Below, piece by piece: positions 6,282 to 10,607 of a DNA stretch of 10,607 bases (positions within the stretch are counted from its first letter, which is position 1; each line of letters begins with the position of its first letter). Source of the DNA: Gammaproteobacteria bacterium. GTDB lineage: Bacteria; Pseudomonadota; Gammaproteobacteria; Acidithiobacillales; Acidithiobacillaceae. Location of the stretch: the NCBI GenBank assembly GCA_023381645.1, contig JAMCRJ010000003.1:1-10607 (forward strand). The letters run 5' to 3'. The notes under the pieces are model-generated. The model did no database searches, was not told the origin of the DNA, and was given only the letters and a program-made list of their open reading frames with translations. The translations under genes and the position numbers were made by a program.

Positions 6282-6878
6282 ATGGCATGGACTATCCCCG
6301 CCCCCAACCGGGAGGACGCCGCCGCCGATGCGCCGGGTATGGCGGTATTGGCGGCGGGGTGCTTCTGGTGTGTGGAGGCCGTCTATCTGGGCCTCGCGGG
6401 AGTGACGCGGATCGTGTCCGGTTATACGGGCGGCGCGGCGGAAACGGCCAATTACCGGGCGGTATGCACGGGGACGACCGGCCACGCCGAGGCAGTAGAG
6501 ATTCACTACGATCCGGCACTGCTGTCGTTTGGCCGGCTGTTACAGGTCTTTTTTGCGGTGGCCCACGATCCGACACAGTACAACCGGCAGGGGAACGATG
6601 TGGGGACGCAATACCGGTCAGCGATATTCACCCTGAATGACGCCCAGACGGCGCTGGCGCGGGATTACGTGGCGCAGCTCGATCAGGCGAGGGTTTTTGC
6701 CGGACCCATCGTCACGGAGATCACGCCCCTGACGCATTTTTATCCGGCGGAAGACTATCACCAGGATTATGCCCGCCAGCATCCCGATCAGCCCTATATC
6801 TGTGCGGTGGCGCTGCCGAAAGTGGAAAAACTGCGCGCGCGTTTTCCGCAATGGTTGCGCAAGAACCCACGGAGGTGA
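6282..6878 (+). CDS. msrA: Peptide methionine-S-sulfoxide reductase MsrA
   Basis: A 198-residue enzyme that reduces the S epimer of methionine sulfoxide in proteins and free methionine, using a catalytic cysteine recycled by thioredoxin. Seen: GCFWCVEAV with catalytic C27 and a second cysteine C30, SGYTGG (46-51), TGHAEAVEI (66-74) including the conserved Glu E70, the AHDPTQYNRQGNDVGTQYRS core (94-113), and HFYPAEDYHQDY (152-163). There is no signal peptide, so it acts in the cytoplasm. The E. coli-type Gly-rich C-terminal tail with two resolving cysteines is absent; C30, C62 and C174 are the other cysteines. The ATG at 6282 has AGGGAG nine bases upstream. The stop overlaps the msrB Shine-Dalgarno region, so the two are an operon. 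Divergent from the dsbG-like gene. Confidence 0.96.
   Translation: MAWTIPAPNREDAAADAPGMAVLAAGCFWCVEAVYLGLAGVTRIVSGYTGGAAETANYRAVCTGTTGHAEAVEIHYDPALLSFGRLLQVFFAVAHDPTQYNRQGNDVGTQYRSAIFTLNDAQTALARDYVAQLDQARVFAGPIVTEITPLTHFYPAEDYHQDYARQHPDQPYICAVALPKVEKLRARFPQWLRKNPRR
6871..6875 (+). promoter_or_regulatory. Ribosome binding site fixing the msrB start
   Basis: GGAGG lies in the last codons of msrA and is followed by TGACG and then ATG 6881. The five-base spacing favours 6881 over the in-frame ATG at 6851, which lies well inside msrA and has no comparable site. Confidence 0.7.
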
Positions 6879-6880
6879 CG

Positions 6881-7309
6881 ATGATGATCCGTTCATCCGC
6901 AGGCTTTGATCTGACCCCCATCGATGCCGGGAAACGCGCAGAAATGGCACAAGGCTTGTCTGCCGAGGCGCGTCAAGTCCTTTTTGAGCATGGCACGGAG
7001 CCGCCCTTCTGCGGTGGGCTGCTGCACGAACAGGGCGACGGGACTTTCGTTTGCGCTTTGTGTGGGTTGCCGTTGTTTCGCTCGGCAGCCAAGTTTGATT
7101 CGGGGACGGGCTGGCCGAGTTTCCAGGAGCCTTTTGCACCCGACCATATCCATGAGGTCCGCGATACCAGTCATGGCATGGTACGCACGGAAATCCGCTG
7201 CGCGCGTTGCGACAGCCACCTGGGGCATGTGTTTTCCGATGGCCCGGCCCCGACGGGGCGGCGCTATTGCCTGAATTCGGCGGCGCTGCGCTTTCAAAGG
7301 GCCACATAG
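6881..7309 (+). CDS. msrB: Peptide methionine-R-sulfoxide reductase MsrB
   Basis: A 142-residue zinc enzyme that reduces the R epimer of methionine sulfoxide, complementing MsrA. Seen: two CxxC zinc pairs (C58-C61 and C107-C110), FDSGTGWPSF (72-81), the substrate-binding block RCARCDSHLGHVFSDG (106-121) and RYCLNSAAL (128-136) with catalytic C130. FDSGTGW has Thr where many family members have a resolving Cys. Instead C44 in TEPPFCGG is placed like the alternative N-terminal resolving cysteine known from Xanthomonas-type MsrB, so a C130-C44 disulfide is likely (inferred). No signal peptide: cytoplasmic. The start is ATG 6881, two bases after the msrA stop; a second ATG follows at 6884. The gene ends with TAG, with no clear terminator before the ATPase. 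Confidence 0.95.
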   Translation: MMIRSSAGFDLTPIDAGKRAEMAQGLSAEARQVLFEHGTEPPFCGGLLHEQGDGTFVCALCGLPLFRSAAKFDSGTGWPSFQEPFAPDHIHEVRDTSHGMVRTEIRCARCDSHLGHVFSDGPAPTGRRYCLNSAALRFQRAT

Positions 7310-7351
7310 ACGGGGTCGTTGCTGGCGGAGAGCGGGGTATGTTACCGGACA

Positions 7352-7374
7352 GGGAGCTGCTCCCGGTGGCCGGG
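7352..7374 (+). other. Two overlapping, mutually exclusive short hairpins in the ATPase leader
   Basis: Hairpin A pairs GGGAG (7352-7356) with CTCCC (7360-7364). Hairpin B pairs CCCGG (7362-7366) with CCGGG (7370-7374). They share bases 7362-7364, so only one can form at a time. No T-run follows, so neither is an ordinary terminator. Both stems are only 5 pairs long. Confidence 0.25.
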
Positions 7375-7410
7375 CGTGGTGCTCATGACCAGGATATACA
7401 ACTCGACCAG

Positions 7411-7416
7411 GGGGAG
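7411..7416 (+). promoter_or_regulatory. Ribosome binding site deciding the ATPase start
   Basis: GGGGAG lies eight bases before ATG 7425 but only two before the in-frame TTG 7419, which favours the ATG. Confidence 0.6.
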
Positions 7417-7424
7417 CGTTGAAT

Positions 7425-10001
7425 ATGGATACACGCCCTGCGGCGCAAGCGGACGCCCATCCATTTACGGGACTTGCTGACGCCACCGCGGCCCGGCGCC
7501 TGGCCGAAGATGGCCCGAACCTTCTGCCCGGAAGCATGCCAAAAACGCTGCCGGCCATAGTGCTCGGCGTCCTGGCGGAGCCGATGTTCGTGATGTTGCT
7601 GGTGGCTGGCGGCATCTATCTGTTGCTGGGCGACCATGCCGAAGCACTGTTTCTGCTGGCCTTCGTGTTCGTGGTCATCGGCATTACCCTAGCCCAGGAG
7701 CGCAAGACCCAGCGTGCGCTGGAGTCGTTGCGCGATCTCTCCGCGCCGCGGGCGCTGGTGATCCGCGACGGCCGGGAGTTGCGTATCGCCGGGCGCGAGG
7801 TGGTGCGCGGTGATCTCCTGGTCCTGCATGAGGGGGATCGCATCGCCGCCGATGCGCAACTGGTGCAGGGCCAGCTCACGGTGGACGAGTCGCTGCTCAC
7901 TGGTGAGGCGGTGCCGGTGGACAAGCTCCCCAACCCGGAACTCGGCGCGCTGGCCACGTCGGGCGGTGACGACGGCGCCGCGCTGTTCGCCAGCACCGTG
8001 GTCACCAGGGGGGTGGGCCTCGCGGTGGTGCAGGCTACGGGCATCGGCACCGCTGTCGGCCGCATCGGTCAGGCGCTGGCAACAACGGAAGAGACGACCT
8101 CTGGCCTGCAACAGTCCTCGCGCGCCCTCATCCGTAATCTGACGGCGATCGCGCTGGTGCTGGCGGTATCACTGGTTCTGGTGGGTTGGTTGTGGGATGG
8201 CCGCGCGCTGCTGGAAAGCCTGCTGTCCGGTATCGCCCTGGCGATGGCCATCCTGCCCGAGGAGATTCCGGTTATCCTCACCGTGTTCCTGGCGCTGGGC
8301 GCCTGGCGTATCGCCAAAGCCAGGGTACTCACCAGACGTGTGCCGGCGGTGGAAGCATTGGGTGCGATCACCGTGCTGGCGGTGGACAAGACCGGCACGC
8401 TGACGCAGAACCGCATGCAGGTGGCCGAACTCGCGGTGGGCGATGCCGTATTCGTGGTCACCCAACCCGAGCTTCCCGAGACCTTCCATACCCTGGTCGA
8501 GTTTGCGATGCTGGCCACGCCCCTCGACCCCTTCGATCCAATGGAAAAGGCCATCCAGGTATTTGGTCATGGGCGTCTGGCCGGGACCGAACACGTCCAT
8601 GACGACCGGCAGCCCGAGTTTCAGTATGAATTATCCCCCGACATTCTGGCGATGACCCGGGTGTTTTCCGGCACGCGACCCGATGTGCACCTGCTGGCGA
8701 CCAAAGGCGCGCCTGAGGCCGTGGCCGATTTGTGCCACCTGCCCGCAGCGGACCGGTTGGCGATCCAGCAGCGGGTGGAAGCCATGGCCGCACGAGGTCT
8801 GCGCGTGCTGGGCGTGGCCAGGGGCCTGTGGGAGGCTGGCGACCTCGATACTCTCTGGCCCAAAACCCAGCACGATTTCGATTTCACATTTCTTGGCCTG
8901 GTAGGCTTTTTCGATCCGCCACGTTCCGACGTTCCCGCCGCTGTTGCCGAATGCCGCGCCGCCGGTGTACGGGTGTTGATGCTCACGGGCGATCATCCTG
9001 CCACAGCGCGCGCGATCGCCCGCCAGGTGGGACTGTCCGAGCGTGCCGAGGTCATCACCGGCCCCGAAATTACCGCGCTGGACGACGAGGCGCTGCGTCT
9101 GCGCTTGAAACAGGTCGATCTGTGCGCCCGCCTGTTGCCTGAACAGAAGCTGCGTCTGGTGCGGGCGCTGCAACAGGCCGGCGAGGTAGTCGCCATGACC
9201 GGTGACGGCGTCAACGATGCCCCGGCGCTGAAGGCCGCCGATGTCGGTATCGCCATGGGCGAACATGGCACCGATGTGGCACGGGAGGCGGCGGCGCTGG
9301 TGCTGCTGGACGATAGCTTTGCCAGCATCGTCGGCGCCATCCGCAGTGGACGGCGCATCTATGACAACATCACCAAAGCTACACGCTTCGTGTTTGCGGT
9401 GCATATGCCCATTGTCATGCTGGCACTGCTTCCGGCGCTTCTGCGCTGGCCGGTATTGCTGCTGCCGGTGCATATCGTGCTGCTGGAACTGCTCATCGAT
9501 CCCGCCTGTTCCATCGTATTCGAGGCCGAACCCGCAGCCGCCGACATCATGCACCGGCCGCCGCGTCCCCTCCACGCCAATCCGTTTGCTGCGGGTAACA
9601 TCGGCTTTGCCGTGGCCCAAGGCTTGGGGATTGCGGCCATTCTTCTGGCGGGATCGGCATGGTTGCAGCACCTGGGCTGGGCCGAAAAAGGCATTCGTAT
9701 CAGCATATTCAGTGCCCTGGTGTTTGCACTGTTTCTGTTGATTCTCGCCAACCGCGACCTCATGCGTCCGGCCCTGCGCAATCTGAGCGGCAACAATTCC
9801 TTGCTGGCGCCCATGTTCGCGGGCGTGGGAGTGGTGCTCGTGGCGGTTCTGGTGATTCCTTTTCTGCGCGGTGTGATGGGTTTCGCCGCCATCGGCATGC
9901 CACCACTTCTGGTCGCCGGCGGGCTGGTAATGCTCTGCGTTCTGTGGCTGCAAATCGTGCGCTGGATAAACCATCGACGGTTGCACTGGACGCAAAAGTA
10001 A
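7425..10001 (+). CDS. P-type cation-transporting ATPase (P2/P3-like), ion not assigned
   Basis: An 858-residue inner-membrane pump. Seen in order: a cation-ATPase N-terminal region (AARRLAEDGPNLLP, 22-35); membrane segments about 43-67 and 72-90; an actuator domain with LLTGEAVPV (TGE 159-161); segments about 238-257 and 265-290 with PEEIP (278-282); the phosphorylation site DKTGTLTQNRM (D321); a nucleotide-binding domain with KGAPE (427-431); MLTGD (519-523) and GDGVND (593-598); then six C-terminal segments from about 653 to 848, including LELLIDPACSIVFEAEP. There is no CPx or heavy-metal-binding motif, so this is not a Cu/Zn/Cd P1B pump. By eye E279 and D692 match the SERCA site II carboxylates, but Asn768 and Glu771 are replaced by H660 and I663. 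Relatives are variously labelled Ca2+, Mg2+ or H+ pumps; the substrate here is open. It follows msrB by 115 bases. Confidence 0.92.
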   Translation: MDTRPAAQADAHPFTGLADATAARRLAEDGPNLLPGSMPKTLPAIVLGVLAEPMFVMLLVAGGIYLLLGDHAEALFLLAFVFVVIGITLAQERKTQRALESLRDLSAPRALVIRDGRELRIAGREVVRGDLLVLHEGDRIAADAQLVQGQLTVDESLLTGEAVPVDKLPNPELGALATSGGDDGAALFASTVVTRGVGLAVVQATGIGTAVGRIGQALATTEETTSGLQQSSRALIRNLTAIALVLAVSLVLVGWLWDGRALLESLLSGIALAMAILPEEIPVILTVFLALGAWRIAKARVLTRRVPAVEALGAITVLAVDKTGTLTQNRMQVAELAVGDAVFVVTQPELPETFHTLVEFAMLATPLDPFDPMEKAIQVFGHGRLAGTEHVHDDRQPEFQYELSPDILAMTRVFSGTRPDVHLLATKGAPEAVADLCHLPAADRLAIQQRVEAMAARGLRVLGVARGLWEAGDLDTLWPKTQHDFDFTFLGLVGFFDPPRSDVPAAVAECRAAGVRVLMLTGDHPATARAIARQVGLSERAEVITGPEITALDDEALRLRLKQVDLCARLLPEQKLRLVRALQQAGEVVAMTGDGVNDAPALKAADVGIAMGEHGTDVAREAAALVLLDDSFASIVGAIRSGRRIYDNITKATRFVFAVHMPIVMLALLPALLRWPVLLLPVHIVLLELLIDPACSIVFEAEPAAADIMHRPPRPLHANPFAAGNIGFAVAQGLGIAAILLAGSAWLQHLGWAEKGIRISIFSALVFALFLLILANRDLMRPALRNLSGNNSLLAPMFAGVGVVLVAVLVIPFLRGVMGFAAIGMPPLLVAGGLVMLCVLWLQIVRWINHRRLHWTQK

Positions 10002-10015
10002 GGCCATTTGATAAC

Positions 10016-10044
10016 TTGACTTTCCATCTGATTAACCGGTTAAT
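10016..10044 (+). promoter_or_regulatory. Candidate sigma-70 promoter for the small lipoprotein gene
   Basis: TTGACT (10016-10021; 5 of 6 to TTGACA), a 17-base spacer, and GTTAAT (10039-10044; 4 of 6 to TATAAT). It lies just after the ATPase stop and would give a leader of about 90 bases. The -10 is the right half of a perfect palindrome. Confidence 0.45.
10031..10044. promoter_or_regulatory. Perfect 14-base palindrome ATTAACCGGTTAAT: candidate operator
   Basis: ATTAACC is followed directly by its reverse complement GGTTAAT. It occupies the spacer and -10 of the candidate promoter, where a bound dimeric protein would block RNA polymerase. The regulator is unknown. Symmetry stops at the next base on each side. 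Confidence 0.5.
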
Positions 10045-10068
10045 TGTGTCGTGGTGGGTGCGCGGGTC

Positions 10069-10146
10069 ATGTATGTCACGGAATGCTTTATTAGCAGGAA
10101 GTATCACGGATTGGTGTTGAAAACCTTTTTGGAGGCAATATCATGA
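10069..10146 (+). other. Possible 25-codon ORF overlapping the lipoprotein start
   Basis: ATG 10069 runs 25 codons to TGA 10144-10146, which overlaps the lipoprotein ATG (10143) as ATGA. I see no Shine-Dalgarno before it and no recognisable motif, so it may be chance. It is noted because the overlap would allow coupling. Confidence 0.15.
10131..10135 (+). promoter_or_regulatory. Strong ribosome binding site of the small lipoprotein gene
   Basis: GGAGG sits seven bases before ATG 10143. It is the best argument, with the lipobox, that this very short gene is real. Confidence 0.7.
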
Positions 10147-10307
10147 ACAAGCTGAGGCAATTAAGGCGACTGGTTTATATGGGGCTTTTTGTTTTTTTTG
10201 GCGCTTCCACGCTTTCCGGATGCGTAATAGCACCACCGTATGGAGGCTATTATGGGGGCTATTATGGAGGAAGGGGCGACGGGTGGTATCACGGTGAAGA
10301 TCACTGA
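10143..10307 (+). CDS. 54-residue Gly/Tyr-rich lipoprotein
   Basis: A very small predicted exported protein that I do not recognise. Seen: a basic N-terminus (MNKLRQLRRL), a hydrophobic stretch (VYMGLFVFFGAST), a lipobox LSGC with C27 as the lipid-bearing residue, and then a mature part of only 28 residues containing PPYGGYYGGYYGGRGDG and a His-rich end (WYHGEDH). The GGYY units are repeated at DNA level as GGAGGCTATTATGG-like copies. ATG 10143 has GGAGG seven bases upstream. The mature peptide would be a short flexible aromatic tether on a membrane surface; a metal-contacting or surface role is only a guess from the His/Tyr/Asp content. Base composition is more AT-rich than the ATPase before it. 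The next gene is also a small exported Tyr-rich protein, suggesting a joint role. Confidence 0.72.
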   Translation: MNKLRQLRRLVYMGLFVFFGASTLSGCVIAPPYGGYYGGYYGGRGDGWYHGEDH

Positions 10308-10333
10308 TTGCAATGGTCCGGTGTCAATGCATC

Positions 10334-10349
10334 CGTGATGGCTGTCACA
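10334..10349. promoter_or_regulatory. CRP-like site CGTGA-N6-TCACA
   Basis: CGTGATGGCTGTCACA differs from the CRP consensus TGTGA-N6-TCACA at one conserved position (first base). It is centred about 45 bases before the ATG at 10387, in the 79-base gap between the two small exported genes. Position and symmetry fit a CRP/FNR-family regulator; which one is unknown. Confidence 0.4.
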
Positions 10350-10374
10350 TATTGTTGACGTATATTTTTGGTAT

Positions 10375-10380
10375 AGGTGA
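10375..10380 (+). promoter_or_regulatory. Ribosome binding site of the right-end secreted protein
   Basis: AGGTGA lies six bases before ATG 10387, a good Shine-Dalgarno distance, supporting that start. Confidence 0.6.
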
Positions 10381-10386
10381 AATCAT

Positions 10387-10607
10387 ATGACAAAAAAACT
10401 GGCTATGATGCCGTTGGTGGTCCTCGGGCTGGTGTTTTCCGTTGCCCAGGATGGATTTGCTGACAACAGGGATTATGCTGATCATTACTATACGAGGCAG
10501 CAGGCTTACTATGGCCCACGGGAGGACTACTACAGGTACCGCGATGAGCACAGATACCGGGATCACGAGCAACACAGGGAAGATCGGGGGCGGGAATACC
10601 GGCATCG
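10387..10607 (+). CDS. Secreted Tyr/Arg/Asp/His-rich protein, 3' end outside the window
   Basis: Seventy-three codons are visible and the frame is still open at the window edge. Seen: a signal peptide (MTKKLAMMPLVVLGLVFSVA, with cleavage likely after GFA, before DNRDY), then a highly charged and aromatic mature part with Tyr pairs (HYYT, AYYG, DYYR) and recurring YR/RD/HR units (YRYRDEHRYRDHEQHRED). There are no cysteines in the visible part and no known domain recognised. Such low-complexity Tyr/Arg/His/Asp segments occur in small exported proteins of unknown role. The start has AGGTGA six bases upstream, and a CRP-like site lies in front. It could be co-transcribed with the 54-residue lipoprotein 79 bases upstream. 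Length and C-terminal content are unknown. Confidence 0.7.
   Translation, partial: MTKKLAMMPLVVLGLVFSVAQDGFADNRDYADHYYTRQQAYYGPREDYYRYRDEHRYRDHEQHREDRGREYRH

Larger units (their letters stand above)
7339..7422 (+). other. Possible 27-codon leader ORF upstream of the ATPase
   Basis: ATG 7339 to TGA 7420-7422 encodes 27 residues (starting MLPDREL, ending DQGER), with GGAG eight bases before the ATG. The stop ends two bases before the ATPase ATG. There is no known family resemblance. It may be chance in a 115-base gap, but its placement suits a translation-coupled leader. Confidence 0.2.

Noticed and set aside
8631..10007. 458-codon open frame on the - strand opposite the P-type ATPase
   Set aside because: It is a shadow of the ATPase coding sequence; its His/Gln-rich translation has no recognisable domain or ribosome binding site.
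10355..10383. TTGACG-17-TGAAAT as a promoter for the right-end gene
   Set aside because: The -35 is good, but the -10 would overlap the Shine-Dalgarno and leave almost no leader, so I do not call it.
1..10607. Mobile elements, CRISPR arrays, tRNA or rRNA genes
   Set aside because: No transposase or integrase motifs, no spaced identical repeats and no tRNA-like sequence were seen on either strand.

Overview
The window looks like chromosome of a GC-rich proteobacterium. Gene order and protein style suggest an acidophile of the Acidithiobacillus type, but this is an impression from family resemblance and no species marker is visible. I see no tRNA, rRNA, insertion sequence, integrase or CRISPR array. 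The largest gap between genes is about 150 bases. GC is high through the first 10 kb and drops visibly at the right end (from about 10140), where two small secreted proteins begin.

Layout. (1) Bases 1-176 (+) hold the last 57 codons of a sigma-54-type response regulator, which converges on the next block. (2) Bases 240-6131 (all -) form a leftward run of eight genes in transcription order: a DsbG-like lipoprotein, nadD, rsfS, rlmH, a DUF4398-like lipoprotein, a degenerate OmpA-like periplasmic protein, maf and rng. After the 72-base gap behind dsbG the genes are very tight: gaps of 23, 6 and 7 bases, then three consecutive 4-base stop/start overlaps. (3) Bases 6132-6281 are a divergent promoter region with an inverted repeat. 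(4) Bases 6282-7309 (+) carry msrA and msrB with translationally close starts. (5) Bases 7425-10001 (+) encode a P-type cation ATPase preceded by a 115-base leader with possible alternative hairpins. (6) Bases 10002-10607 (+) hold a promoter with a perfect palindrome, a 54-residue Gly/Tyr-rich lipoprotein, a CRP-like site, and the start of a Tyr/Arg/Asp/His-rich secreted protein cut off by the window end.

How it fits together. nadD-rsfS-rlmH-maf-rng is a housekeeping series (NAD synthesis, ribosome silencing and modification, nucleotide sanitation, RNA processing). Here an envelope gene pair is inserted between rlmH and maf, and a thiol-disulfide lipoprotein sits at its head. The divergent dsbG-like and msrAB genes make a protein thiol/methionine repair locus whose promoters face each other across one shared inverted repeat. 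The right end is the least described part: a P-type ATPase of unassigned ion and two tiny exported aromatic-rich proteins with two candidate operator sites. No clearly new multi-gene system is proven; the best candidates for something undescribed are the right-end secreted pair and the inserted lipoprotein/OmpA-like pair.
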